64,000 nt of DNA. Origin: Ardenticatenaceae bacterium (lineage in GTDB: Bacteria > Chloroflexota > Anaerolineae > Promineifilales > Promineifilaceae). A program made the position numbers and the translations under genes. Shown piece by piece: positions 16,520-24,988 of this stretch. The stretch's first letter is position 1, and each line of letters begins with the position of its first letter. Location: assembly GCA_020634415.1 (NCBI GenBank), contig JACKBT010000024.1:1-64000 (forward strand), given 5' to 3'. The notes beneath the pieces are model-generated. The model worked only from the letters and a program-made list of their open reading frames with translations, had not been told where the DNA came from and searched no databases.

Positions 16520-17182
16520 TTACTCTCGCGCCAATTCCAACGACAAACGCGGCATAGAAACCATAATCACGTAAGCAAAAATAGAGATGAGGCTCAACAA
16601 AGCTGTGACGACAAAGGCTTTGAGGAAAAGTTCTGGATTCAACAGACTGTGTAATACGGTTAATGGATTGGTGAAAACATCCCAACTATTCCAACGTAGA
16701 AAACGGCCGATATACACTCCCAATCCACTCAACCCCAATATCATCACCACAAACAGCCAGCCCACACGCCAGCCAAAACGCCGCACCACCAAAGCCTGCA
16801 TCAAATAGAGCGACAAAAAGCCCAACAGCAAACCAGTCAGGGCAAAAGAAAAGATCATGATCGCGTCATACCAAACAGGGACAAGCTTAGAGATGTGCAA
16901 GTGCATCAAATCAGTAATCATATAAGGAGCATTGGGCAAAAAGAGCAGCCACAAACTGCCCAACGGCAGCAGCAGCCAGAGCCGCTGGCGCAGTTCATAG
17001 GCCATCAGCGCCAATAAAAACGGCAGCCAGGCCAAAAACAGATTCCACACCAGAAAAATATAGGTCGGATAGCCAGCATATGAAATGCGCACGGCCAGCA
17101 TACTGACAGACAAACCAGAGGCCAGCAGCAAAGCGGCCGTTATCCGTGCTTTGTGATTGGTTAGTAGTTGTTTGGATAACAT
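16520..17182 (-). CDS. DUF1361 family membrane protein
   Basis: The 220-residue protein has six or seven hydrophobic helices and the conserved WNLFLAWLPF and LFLPNAPYMITDLMHL segments of the DUF1361 family, integral membrane proteins of unknown function. I chose the ATG at 17182; a TTG at 17191 would overlap the upstream VanZ-like stop by four bases and is possible. Tight coupling to that gene suggests a joint role at the membrane. Confidence 0.75.
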   Translation of the reverse strand: MLSKQLLTNHKARITAALLLASGLSVSMLAVRISYAGYPTYIFLVWNLFLAWLPFLLALMAYELRQRLWLLLPLGSLWLLFLPNAPYMITDLMHLHISKLVPVWYDAIMIFSFALTGLLLGFLSLYLMQALVVRRFGWRVGWLFVVMILGLSGLGVYIGRFLRWNSWDVFTNPLTVLHSLLNPELFLKAFVVTALLSLISIFAYVIMVSMPRLSLELARE

Positions 17183-17187
17183 AGAAC

Positions 17188-17613
17188 TCAACTCTCCTTT
17201 TGTGATTGTTTCTGACTGAACACTTTCCAGGCTGCAAACGCCAATCCAGCCGCCACCAAATCCACACCTAAATCAAAAAACTCATTGGTGCTAAAAAAGT
17301 GATGTTTGAAGGAAAGCAGTTGCAGAGCTTCTTGGATAAGGCCAATACTCAATAGGAAGCCGAAGTAGTGATACGGCCGTTCCCCCAACCGCGGCACAAT
17401 GAGGAGAACGGCCGTTCCCAACACCATATACAGTCCCAAATGGCCCACAACGTGCATCCCCTCCGTCGCAAACAGCCAATTCATAAACTGACCAAATCCT
17501 TGCCACTCATTCGCCAGCCAGCCATAAGGAAACAGCACCGCACCTATCAACAAGCCTGCTATCAAGATCAACTTAAAATTCCGATTCTGATACAGTTCCA
17601 TCAACGCCATCAT
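17188..17613 (-). CDS. VanZ-like membrane protein
   Basis: The 141-residue protein has four hydrophobic segments and the arrangement FATEGMHVVGHLGLYMVLG then IGLIQEALQLLSF and FDLGVDLVAAGLAFAAW, which matches the small VanZ-like family (helical, with conserved acidic residues in helix three and four). The function of chromosomal VanZ-like proteins is poorly known. It is the first gene of a three-gene membrane protein run. Confidence 0.7.
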   Translation of the reverse strand: MMALMELYQNRNFKLILIAGLLIGAVLFPYGWLANEWQGFGQFMNWLFATEGMHVVGHLGLYMVLGTAVLLIVPRLGERPYHYFGFLLSIGLIQEALQLLSFKHHFFSTNEFFDLGVDLVAAGLAFAAWKVFSQKQSQKES

Positions 17614-17775
17614 CTTTCAGTACCTCCAATTGGGGAAGATCATTCACCCTTTGTTTTGTCACTGATTAGCTTACGCGATGCCTCAAACCGAAGCGATGCC
17701 TCAAACCCGGCAGCCCACGCACCTGAGTGCTTGACCTATGGGATTGGTTTAGGCGATGGTAGAATAATCAGACAA

Positions 17776-17832
17776 AACGTAAAACGTAAAACATAAGCTG
17801 ACCCCTTACACTTTACGCTTTACTCCTTACCA
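17776..17832. repeat. Period-7 array CGTAAAA and complement
   Basis: CGTAAAACGTAAAACATAAG is followed by CTTACACTTTACGCTTTACTCCTTAC, approximately its complement. The words repeat with a period of seven. It forms the leader of the response regulator gene. Confidence 0.65.
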
Positions 17833-17835
17833 CCC

Positions 17836-18573
17836 ATGCTAAACATTTTAATTGTTGAAGATAATCCTAAACTGCGGCCAGCCCTTAAAGCCGGTCTGGA
17901 AGGCACAGGTGATGTGCAAATTGTGTACGACTGCGACACAGGTGAGGCCGCTTTGGAATATTGCCTGGAGCAGCCCCCCGAAGCCATTTTGATGGATGTG
18001 CAGTTGGCGGGGCAGATGAATGGCGTAGAAACGGCCGTTGCCATCCGCCGCGAATTCCCCCGCTTACCCGTCGTCTTTTACTCCATCCAGGATGATGATG
18101 CCTACTACCGCGCCTTTCGCCGCTCCGGCATCCTCAGCCACTACGCCTACGTGCGCAAATCCAACTACCTGCTGCCCCAAATGATTGTGCCCCTGCTGCG
18201 CGATGCTGTTGGCGGCCGTTCCTTCATAGACCCCGACATCGAATCCCGTGTGCAAGAAGTGCGCCACAAAGACGAACACGCCCCCATGGACCTGCTCGAA
18301 CCCAACGAGCAGCAAGTAGCCCACATGGTCGCCATCGGCATGAGCAACGAACAAATCGCCACCCGCATGGGCTTCCGCGACAAACGCACCATCAGCCGCA
18401 TCAACGGCCAAATCTACACCGCCTGGGGCCTCAACACCACCACCACCGACGAAAAAGTAGCCCGCACCCGCGCCGCCATCATCGTCAACAACGGCCGTCT
18501 CCTCACCTGGGACGACGACGGCATTCCCCATATGATGGATGAGCGCGGTCAGTGGGTGGAATTAGTCGAGTAA
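17836..18573 (+). CDS. NarL-type response regulator
   Basis: The 245-residue protein begins with a receiver domain (LIVEDN acidic pocket, phosphoacceptor Asp54 in LMDVQ, and a YVRKS block for the conserved Lys). The C-terminal domain at about 150-200 (LEPNEQQVAHMVAIGMSNEQIA) is LuxR/NarL-like. It binds DNA after phosphorylation by its partner kinase, whose gene starts one base after this stop. The C-terminal tail of about 25 residues beyond the helix-turn-helix is an unusual extension. Targets are unknown. Confidence 0.88.
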   Translation: MLNILIVEDNPKLRPALKAGLEGTGDVQIVYDCDTGEAALEYCLEQPPEAILMDVQLAGQMNGVETAVAIRREFPRLPVVFYSIQDDDAYYRAFRRSGILSHYAYVRKSNYLLPQMIVPLLRDAVGGRSFIDPDIESRVQEVRHKDEHAPMDLLEPNEQQVAHMVAIGMSNEQIATRMGFRDKRTISRINGQIYTAWGLNTTTTDEKVARTRAAIIVNNGRLLTWDDDGIPHMMDERGQWVELVE

Positions 18574-18574
18574 A

Positions 18575-20710
18575 ATGACCCAAAACCTCCTCCTCGACTG
18601 GCCCATCTTAGCCATCTCCCTCTTCAACGCCATCCTGCTTTCCTGGCTGGGCCTCGTCGTCTTACTCAGTGCCGAGCGGCGGCGAGCCTGGGGCATTTGG
18701 TTGTCTACCGCCGGTCTGCTCATGGGCGGCGGCTTCTTCATCAGCCACACCGTCATCTTAAACGTGGGCCTATTCGCCATTGGCCGCAGCATGATTTTGT
18801 GGTGGACGGGCGGCCTGTTTCCCGCCATCCTCCTCCCCTTTGCCTGGTACATGATCATCCTCTGGTACAATGGCTATTGGGAAAATCGGCCGTCACCCCT
18901 CTACCACCGTCACCGCCTCTGGGTTTGGCTCATCATCGCCGCCCTCATGGTCGGGTTAATTACCATCACCATCGGCATATTTCTCCTCAACACCCCTCGC
19001 AGCGATTTTGTCCAACTTCGCCTCTTCGTGCGCTGGTCTGTGGCCGGCATCCCCTTGCTGGCCGTCGGCTACTCCATCTATGTGGTGATGTGCATTGTGT
19101 TATCGCTGGACGCGCTGGGGCGGCCCGGCCCCTCGGTACGCATCATGGGTGATCTGGCACGGCAGCGGGCACGGCCCTGGTTAGCGGCCGTTTCCGTCAT
19201 TTTGCTCTTTGTCAGCCTGTTTGTGGCTGGATTCATGCTGTGGATTGTGCAAGATTCGCGCCAGCGCACCTTTTGGGACATTTACCGCGAATCGCTCACC
19301 CGGATTGCCGCGTTCGATCTGCTCATTACCATTTTAACGGCCGTTGCCATCCTCCTCCTCGGTCAAGCCATCATCTCCTACGAAGTGTTTACCGGTAAAA
19401 CCCTGCCCAGCCGCGGCCTGTGGCGGCACTGGCGGCGCGTCGTTCTTTTGGCGGTTGGTTATGGCTTCATTGTCGGCGGCAGTTTGGCCATGAATGTGCC
19501 TCAACTTTACAGCCTCCTCCTCACCACACTGCTCATGACCCTCTTCGCCGCCCTCTTTAGCTGGCGTTCCTTTGTGGATCGGGAGCGGTATATTGACAAT
19601 TTACGGCCGTTTGTCACCAGCCAACGCCTCTACGACCAACTCCTCACCCCCACCGACCCCGTCAGTGTGGACATCGCCACGCCCTTCCACGTGCTGTGCG
19701 CCAGAGTGCTGGATGCCCAAGTCGCCTATCTGGCCGCACTGGGGCCATTAGCCCCATTGGTTGGCTCTCCCCTGTCATACGGCCGTTCCGCCACCGAACT
19801 GCCCGCCCTCACCCCCCTCATCAACAGCGATCCCATAGACTCCCACCAAAGCAGCCCCATCGCCATAGACCCGGAGCAGTATGGCGGGGCTGTGTGGGCC
19901 TTGCCGCTGTGGAGCGAACGCGGCCTGATTGGTCTATTTTTGTTGGGCAAAAAAAGCAGCGGTGGTCTCTACACCCAAGAGGAGATCGAAATTGCTCGCG
20001 TCAGTGGGGAACGATTGATTGATACGCAAGCCAGTGCCGAAATGGCGCGACGGCTGATGGGTTTGCAGCGGCAGCGCCTGGCCCAAACCCAAATCATTGA
20101 CCAACGCACCCGCCGCACCCTCCACGACGACATCCTACCCTCACTCCAAGCCGCCATGATCACCCTGAGCGGCTCAACCGATAATCCACAAGTTTCCGAA
20201 TCCCTGAACATGCTCACCGATGCTCACCGGCAAATCTCCGACCTCCTGCACGCCATGCCCACCACCAGTGCCCCCGAAGTGGCTCGTTTGGGTCTGGTGA
20301 ATGCTCTGCAACGCACCATCGCGGATGATTTTGGCCACGCTTTTGATGCGGTGGAGTGGCAGATTGCACCCGCTGTTGCTCATCAGATTGCCGCCATTCC
20401 CTCGCTTACAGCTGAGGTTGTTTTTTATGCCGCACGGGAAGCGGTGCGTAATGCGGCTAAGTATGGGCGGGATGGCGAACGGCCGTTTCACCTCTCCATC
20501 GCCATAAACTGGGAAGATGGGCTGGTGGTGTGTGTGGAGGATAGTGGTGTGGGGCTAACGGCCGTTTCTCCCACCAACGGCAGCGGCCAGGGTTTAGCCA
20601 TCCACAGCACCATGATGGCCGTCATCGGCGGTGTGCTGACAACAGACAGTGTGCCAGGGCAATTTACCCGTGTGACGCTGACGCTGCCAACTATATCTCA
20701 ACTGTCATGA
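18575..20710 (+). CDS. Membrane sensor histidine kinase (HisKA_3/NarX class)
   Basis: The 711-residue protein has about eight to nine transmembrane helices in the first 340 residues, a GAF-like middle (about 365-480), the phosphoacceptor helix RRTLHDDILPSLQ (His near 515) and a C-terminal ATPase domain with AAREAVRNAAKYG (N box) and VEDSGVGL (G1 box). The HxDD-type acceptor helix pairs with NarL-type regulators, as found immediately upstream. The large multi-helix sensor suggests that an intramembrane or lipid-soluble cue is sensed. Signal unknown. Confidence 0.88.
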   Translation: MTQNLLLDWPILAISLFNAILLSWLGLVVLLSAERRRAWGIWLSTAGLLMGGGFFISHTVILNVGLFAIGRSMILWWTGGLFPAILLPFAWYMIILWYNGYWENRPSPLYHRHRLWVWLIIAALMVGLITITIGIFLLNTPRSDFVQLRLFVRWSVAGIPLLAVGYSIYVVMCIVLSLDALGRPGPSVRIMGDLARQRARPWLAAVSVILLFVSLFVAGFMLWIVQDSRQRTFWDIYRESLTRIAAFDLLITILTAVAILLLGQAIISYEVFTGKTLPSRGLWRHWRRVVLLAVGYGFIVGGSLAMNVPQLYSLLLTTLLMTLFAALFSWRSFVDRERYIDNLRPFVTSQRLYDQLLTPTDPVSVDIATPFHVLCARVLDAQVAYLAALGPLAPLVGSPLSYGRSATELPALTPLINSDPIDSHQSSPIAIDPEQYGGAVWALPLWSERGLIGLFLLGKKSSGGLYTQEEIEIARVSGERLIDTQASAEMARRLMGLQRQRLAQTQIIDQRTRRTLHDDILPSLQAAMITLSGSTDNPQVSESLNMLTDAHRQISDLLHAMPTTSAPEVARLGLVNALQRTIADDFGHAFDAVEWQIAPAVAHQIAAIPSLTAEVVFYAAREAVRNAAKYGRDGERPFHLSIAINWEDGLVVCVEDSGVGLTAVSPTNGSGQGLAIHSTMMAVIGGVLTTDSVPGQFTRVTLTLPTISQLS

Positions 20711-20715
20711 AATTA

Positions 20716-20770
20716 TTGGAGATTGGAGACTAGAGACCGGTGAGTCTCCAGTCTCCAATCTCCAGTCTCC
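20716..20770. repeat. AGTCTCC-family heptamer inverted array
   Basis: GGAGATTGGAGACTAGAGAC is answered by GAGTCTCCAGTCTCCAATCTCC. It fills the gap between the kinase and the following small membrane protein, five bases from its ATG, and may fold as a terminator or leader stem. Confidence 0.8.
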
Positions 20771-20775
20771 CAATT

Positions 20776-21207
20776 ATGAAACGTCTTTTTCAATGGATTT
20801 TTGTACTGGGCTTAACGGCCGTTCCCCCCATCATCGCCCTGCAAACCTACAGCCAATCACCCCATCTGCCCGCTGAGATTGTACCTGTGTGGCAGCAATT
20901 TTTGCCCGTCATTTTCCTGTCGGCGGGTGTGGCCGTGAGTGCTTTCTGTGTGCTCAAAGTTCCTGCTTACCTGAAGTGGCCGCAAGAACTTAAGCTCATT
21001 TTCCTGACGATTTTAGCCTTTTTGACGCTGATCATTTTGTGGCTGGCCGTGTTGCTGGCCCATTATTCACTGGCGGGACTGGTGCTGGAAACGGCCGTTG
21101 CCCCTCCCTACGTCCTCATCCCCGGCGGCATCGCCACCCTCCTTCTCATCCTCGGCACCTTCTACTGGGCCGATCAGCTTTACCTGCAAAACAGTTCGCA
21201 GGGGTAA
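20776..21207 (+). CDS. Small four-helix membrane protein
   Basis: The 143-residue protein has four hydrophobic segments (starting IFVLGLTAVPPIIAL) and no soluble domain; no family is recognised. I chose the ATG at 20776, since the upstream part of the frame is repeat DNA. It lacks a clear ribosome site because the heptamer array abuts it. It may be co-transcribed with the two-component system, in which case it could be an accessory sensor subunit (inference). Confidence 0.6.
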   Translation: MKRLFQWIFVLGLTAVPPIIALQTYSQSPHLPAEIVPVWQQFLPVIFLSAGVAVSAFCVLKVPAYLKWPQELKLIFLTILAFLTLIILWLAVLLAHYSLAGLVLETAVAPPYVLIPGGIATLLLILGTFYWADQLYLQNSSQG

Positions 21208-21244
21208 GGCATCGGCGGCACTACGGTACAAATTTCTCAACATC

Positions 21245-22150
21245 TTATTTCGCCGATGCCTTACCTTCTTGCCTCTTCCGCCAATAACGCATCACTCCCT
21301 GCACACTCATATACCAGGGATTAGCCGTCTCATACTGGCTAATTGTCTCCGCATCAATACCCAACTGTCGTGCCCGTTCCCGATTCCAATGTTCGTAATT
21401 GGTGATGATTTGCGCCTGTTCCAGCCCCGCTTCCATTTGTTGGTGAATGAAAACGGCCGTTTCCCCCACCAACGCCTTCATCGCCAACAAATGCTCCCGA
21501 ACTTGTGTCACCTCCCCAAAATGCACCAAATAAATTCTCCGCAAATCCTCCGCCAATATACGATCTAAAGACTCCAACCACTTCTCCATATGAAACTCAG
21601 GTGGCGGAGCGGGCAAATCTATCATCTTCGAGCCAGGCAAATGAATCCCGCCCAAATCACCCATAATGGCAATGTCCTCCACCCGATAAACATGGTGATG
21701 ATAAGCGTGACCGGGGGTTTCAACGGCCGTAAACGTCAACCCCGCCACCCGAATTTGGTCGTTATCTTGCACAATCGTTACCCGCTCCGCCGGGGCTGCC
21801 ACCGTTTCCCCCCACAACATATCCATTTTATCCCCATAAATTCGGCCCGCACTGGCCAACAACTTCGAAGGATCAATCAAATGCGGTGCGCCTAACGGAT
21901 GCACATAAACCTGCGCCCCTTGCTGCGCCCACCAACCCGCCGCCCCCGCATGGTCAAGATGAATATGCGTCACCAAAACATGCTTCACATCCATTGGCCG
22001 AATCCCATAGCTAGCCAACCGTGCCAGCAAATTGGCTAACGTCGAACCAGGCCCCGTTTCCACTAAAACTGGCTCATCTCCCATAACTAGATAGGCTGCA
22101 ATAGTCTGGGGAATATTTTGGTAATTGAGATCAAGTGTGTGTATTTTCAT
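21245..22150 (-). CDS. MBL-fold metallo-hydrolase
   Basis: The 301-residue protein carries the dinuclear zinc motif THIHLDH at about 60-66, with further ligands in TPGHAYHH (about 150) and MGDLGG (about 172). It is of the glyoxalase II/SoxH-like branch, hydrolysing thioesters or lactones in relatives. An extended C-terminal helical part (about 230-301) may dimerise. The gene stands alone, converging on the small membrane protein. Confidence 0.78.
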   Translation of the reverse strand: MKIHTLDLNYQNIPQTIAAYLVMGDEPVLVETGPGSTLANLLARLASYGIRPMDVKHVLVTHIHLDHAGAAGWWAQQGAQVYVHPLGAPHLIDPSKLLASAGRIYGDKMDMLWGETVAAPAERVTIVQDNDQIRVAGLTFTAVETPGHAYHHHVYRVEDIAIMGDLGGIHLPGSKMIDLPAPPPEFHMEKWLESLDRILAEDLRRIYLVHFGEVTQVREHLLAMKALVGETAVFIHQQMEAGLEQAQIITNYEHWNRERARQLGIDAETISQYETANPWYMSVQGVMRYWRKRQEGKASAK

Positions 22151-22219
22151 GCTTTAATCGTAACAAATAGCCTAATCCCTGAAAAGGCAGGTAACTTTGT
22201 TCCAGAAGCGAAGTGACGT

Positions 22220-22246
22220 AATCTCCAATCTCTAGTCTCCAGTTTC
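22220..22246. repeat. AGTCTCC-family array overlapping a gene 3' end
   Basis: AATCTCCAATCTCTAGTCTCC lies across the stop of the minus-strand gene ending at 22232, so the last residues of that protein (SETGD) are encoded by repeat words. Confidence 0.7.
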
Positions 22247-23536
22247 CGATTCCCCCAACCAAAACCACTGCCCGGCCCGCCCCCGCCAAAAAATTCCCGT
22301 CTCACCGCGATTAAACGCCTTTGCCGCCAACTGCCCCTCGCCATAATAACGTTTAGCTGCCACTTTTCGGCCGTTCCCCGCTGTCCCTTTTTCTTGCAGG
22401 TCTGCCAATTCTTGGTTCAAACGTTTTTGAAGGCCACATGATTGTTGTCTGTGTGGCCCATCATAGCTGTTGGGCAACTGCCAGGCTAAATAGCTCATTC
22501 CCGGCTTGCCAAGCTGTCCCTGGTAATCTGTCAATTCAAAACACGCGCTCCCCTGCTGCCAGGCCACATTCTCCGCCTGTGCTGAGGCGGCTTTCGGGCC
22601 AATGGCAAAATTGCGCTGCTTTTTCACCTGAGCGCGTTTTTCATATTCTCGTTGGGTATGGGGACAAATGCCCCCTAATTTTTGTAATGTTTGGCGGGCA
22701 ATCGGTGAACGCGGGCCTTCGCCCCGTTTCCCATCTCGTCCACTATGAAAACTGGCATAAAAATGTGCCCGCACCGTTCCCATCGTCGCCGTCAAAATAG
22801 AAACGGGCAGCGCGATGGGCTTACCCTCTAAACGGCCGATTTGCAACGCCGCCCCCACTTTCCCCACCGACCGCAGCCACAGCCGATTCCGCTCCCGCTG
22901 CCAAAAAATCCCCTCACCCGCCGCCATCAGCTTGCGCAGTTGCCGCCAGCCACAAATCCGCAGCGCCGACTGCTTATCACAAAACATGGCTCTGGCCTGC
23001 TCCACATCCACCCAGCCACGTCCCCACTCATCCACATAGCGCAGCAGCAGCCATAAACGGCCGGCGGCCACCTGCCCTAGACGCAGCATCGCCAGCGCCA
23101 AAGAAGGATGCAGAGTAAGGGTTGCTTGTGCTGCGGGAGCAGGGGGATTTGACTGTTGGTGTGGCGGCACAACGGCCGTTTCCACCCGTTCCACCACCAA
23201 ATTTCGCCACCAAGAACTGTCCGCGCTTTCGTCATTATGTGAACTTTTTGGACGACATACGGCCGTTACGCGGACACTTTCCCACCCCAAATGTTCTGGC
23301 AAATTGCCAACTAGCTCCCCAAAATTCCCCCCAATTTCCCGAAGCTTCTCCGAGTTTCCTTCTGTCGAACGGCCGTCATCCACCCTGGCGACACTTTTCT
23401 CACCCTGTCGCTCCTTCCGCAGCTCTAAAAGTCGTTGCTGCGCCGCCCACAAAGCAGGCGACACAACTGAAGTGGCAGCTTCCGACCGAGACAAACCCAA
23501 ATCCTCGGTCAAGTAAAAGAGACAACACCAACACAC
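22232..23536 (-). CDS. Uncharacterised basic protein, possibly a replication/mobile-element protein
   Basis: The frame gives up to 434 residues, very rich in Arg, Gln, Trp and Gly. The N-terminal 100 residues look poorly conserved and the start is uncertain (GTG at 23536). From about 125 on, helical blocks such as LHPSLALAMLRLGQVAAGRLWLLL followed by VDEWGRGWVDVEQARAMF could be a winged-helix-like DNA-binding region. I do not recognise a family; plasmid-type replication initiators and phage proteins have comparable composition. It is divergent from a candidate small RNA and an ATPase gene pair, so it may belong with them. Confidence 0.55.
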   Translation of the reverse strand: MCWCCLFYLTEDLGLSRSEAATSVVSPALWAAQQRLLELRKERQGEKSVARVDDGRSTEGNSEKLREIGGNFGELVGNLPEHLGWESVRVTAVCRPKSSHNDESADSSWWRNLVVERVETAVVPPHQQSNPPAPAAQATLTLHPSLALAMLRLGQVAAGRLWLLLRYVDEWGRGWVDVEQARAMFCDKQSALRICGWRQLRKLMAAGEGIFWQRERNRLWLRSVGKVGAALQIGRLEGKPIALPVSILTATMGTVRAHFYASFHSGRDGKRGEGPRSPIARQTLQKLGGICPHTQREYEKRAQVKKQRNFAIGPKAASAQAENVAWQQGSACFELTDYQGQLGKPGMSYLAWQLPNSYDGPHRQQSCGLQKRLNQELADLQEKGTAGNGRKVAAKRYYGEGQLAAKAFNRGETGIFWRGRAGQWFWLGESETGD

Positions 23537-23566
23537 CCTCCTGCCGAGAACCGATCAAACGTTTCA

Positions 23567-23595
23567 TTGACAGTGGTTTAGCCCTGTGCTATTCT
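23567..23595 (+). promoter_or_regulatory. Promoter of candidate small RNA
   Basis: TTGACA (23567-23572) and TATTCT (23590-23595) are 17 bases apart. The predicted start is about 23602-23603. No coding start follows at a reasonable distance, but an intrinsic terminator lies about 110 bases on. Confidence 0.65.
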
Positions 23596-23602
23596 TTTAC
23601 TT

Positions 23603-23747
23603 GGCTAGAGAGCTACTCTAGGAGACAAAAACATCCCCTCCCCACTTAAGGGGCGCTGAAAAATGGTGTTGGCGGCATCTGAACAGCGAACAGGTAGCTC
23701 TGATCCAAACCCGAGACCAAGTGTGGCAGCACTTGGTCTTTTCTTTT
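23603..23747 (+). ncRNA. Candidate structured small RNA (about 145 nt)
   Basis: A consensus-like promoter and a strong intrinsic terminator frame a region with no convincing gene. The 5' end can form CTAGAG-AGCTA-CTCTAG (23605-23621), or AGAGCTAC (23609-23616) can instead pair with GTAGCTCT (23694-23701), closing a domain with inner CCCC/GGGG and CGCTG/CAGCG stems. The two 5' pairings are mutually exclusive, so it may switch. It does not match the parts of 6S, SRP or tmRNA that I can recall. It is divergent from the basic protein gene and upstream of the ATPase module; a copy-control or regulatory RNA is possible. Confidence 0.55.
23714..23747 (+). terminator. Intrinsic terminator of the candidate small RNA
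   Basis: Arms AGACCAAGTG (23714-23723) and CACTTGGTCT (23730-23739) with loop TGGCAG are followed by TTTCTTTT. Confidence 0.8.
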
Positions 23748-24050
23748 GGGGCGCAAAAGTCTCCTTCTGCACCACACTTCATCATGTTATTAGGTCATGG
23801 GTATCCTTGCTCATCCGCCGAAGGTACAAGAGAAGGCGATCCATTCGCAAAATCAATCTTCGGGGGGATGAATGAAAAACGGCCGTATCACCTCCAAAAG
23901 CATGATAAACGACCGCGTAAATGAATGTTTTAAGCCAAATAGACTGCTTTGCAGCACAGTCTAACAAAATAGAAATGGCGTGTCAACAATCTATAGTATA
24001 TAGATTTCAATAATTCGCAAATTATATACACGTAATGGCCTAAAAACGCA
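23748..24050. other. Non-coding interval upstream of the ATPase module
   Basis: I see no convincing gene in these 300 bases. They hold one ACGGCCGT copy (near 23880), a small hairpin AGACTGCTTTGCAGCACAGTCT (23941-23962 region), and an AT-rich stretch from about 23985 onward. Coding-looking frames here are short and lack ribosome sites. Confidence 0.5.
23988..24006. promoter_or_regulatory. AT-rich palindrome AATCTATA-GTA-TATAGATT
   Basis: Perfect 8-base arms with a 3-base centre, about 65 bases upstream of the -35 box of the ATPase promoter. It could be an operator, or part of an AT-rich origin-like segment. Confidence 0.5.
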
Positions 24051-24100
24051 TTGTTTACCCTTGTTTATCCCTTGACAACAACCTGTTACCTATGTACGAT
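24051..24100 (+). promoter_or_regulatory. Promoter with tandem 10-base repeats, giving a leaderless mRNA
   Basis: TTGTTTACCC (24051-24060) and TTGTTTATCC (24061-24070) are adjacent 10-base repeats abutting the -35 box TTGACA (24072-24077). After 17 bases comes TACGAT (24095-24100). The transcript should begin at about 24107, exactly at the ATG of the ATPase. Confidence 0.65.
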
Positions 24101-24106
24101 CATAAT

Positions 24107-24988
24107 ATGGATGATAATAAGCTTTTAGTGCGTGAATTTGAAAGATATAAACCAGATTGGGGCAAGTTGGGTGTTGTTGTCCCCCCATTTACCATCGAAG
24201 CCGACCCGCGCTTCATGTATTTGTCCACCGAAACCCGCCGCGCCCTGGCCCGCGTCAGCTACATGGTGGATGCCGGGCAGGGCGCTTCTATCGTTGTCGG
24301 CGAGATTGGCACAGGCAAAACCACCCTGGCCTCCTGGTTCCACAGCCGTTATGACCGCCGCCCCGATTTCGTGGCCGCCAAAGTAGATGAGCCACCCAAG
24401 AAAAGCGGCCTCCTCCTCCTGCGCCGCATCGCGGCCGAATTCGGGCTGCGCGGCCGCCGCGCCACCGAAGATCAACTCAACGAATTCCGCGCCTTCCTCA
24501 TTGAGCAAAGCCAGAAAAACGTACTCCCCCTCATCATCATAGACGAAGCCCATGAACTCGGCACAGAGCAGTTCATAGAGCTGCGCCGCCTCCTCAACTT
24601 CCGTGATCCACGCGGGGGCAAAGCCTACCAAATCATTCTCCTCGGCCGGCCCGATCTAGACATTAATCTGCGCGAAGCCCCCGACTTCAATGATCGCGTG
24701 GCGACCCGCTCCTCCCTGGACCCCCTCACCCCAGACGATACCAAAGCCCTCATCGAATACCGCCTGTTGGCTGCCGGACGCGATCCCAAAGACCTATCCC
24801 TGTTCACAGATGAAGCCATCCTCCCCATCTGGCGCGAAACACGAGGCTATCCACGCAGCATCTGCCTTCTCTGTCTGCACCTTTGCCTGGAACTTCTCAC
24901 AACGGATGGCGACCAAATTACCCCCGACTTTGTAGCTACCTTTCTCGATAATCATCAAGGTTACCGTCAAGCTGAAGTTGTCAAATGA
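24107..24988 (+). CDS. ExeA/TniB-like AAA ATPase
   Basis: The 293-residue protein has a P-loop (GEIGTGKTT) near residue 65, Walker B LIIIDEAHEL near 150, and the LLNFRD and ILLGRPDLDINL sensor regions typical of the AAA_22 group, which includes ExeA/GspA and the transposition ATPase TniB/MuB-like proteins. It has no transmembrane segment, which argues against a secretion role. I chose the ATG at 24107 because the upstream ATG at 24092 lies within the -10 region. The next gene overlaps by four bases (ATGA). No transposase is adjacent. Confidence 0.75.
   Translation: MDDNKLLVREFERYKPDWGKLGVVVPPFTIEADPRFMYLSTETRRALARVSYMVDAGQGASIVVGEIGTGKTTLASWFHSRYDRRPDFVAAKVDEPPKKSGLLLLRRIAAEFGLRGRRATEDQLNEFRAFLIEQSQKNVLPLIIIDEAHELGTEQFIELRRLLNFRDPRGGKAYQIILLGRPDLDINLREAPDFNDRVATRSSLDPLTPDDTKALIEYRLLAAGRDPKDLSLFTDEAILPIWRETRGYPRSICLLCLHLCLELLTTDGDQITPDFVATFLDNHQGYRQAEVVK

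Noticed and set aside
23663..23875. 70-codon plus-strand frame after the small RNA promoter
   Set aside because: It runs through the intrinsic terminator, has no ribosome site and no protein-like composition.
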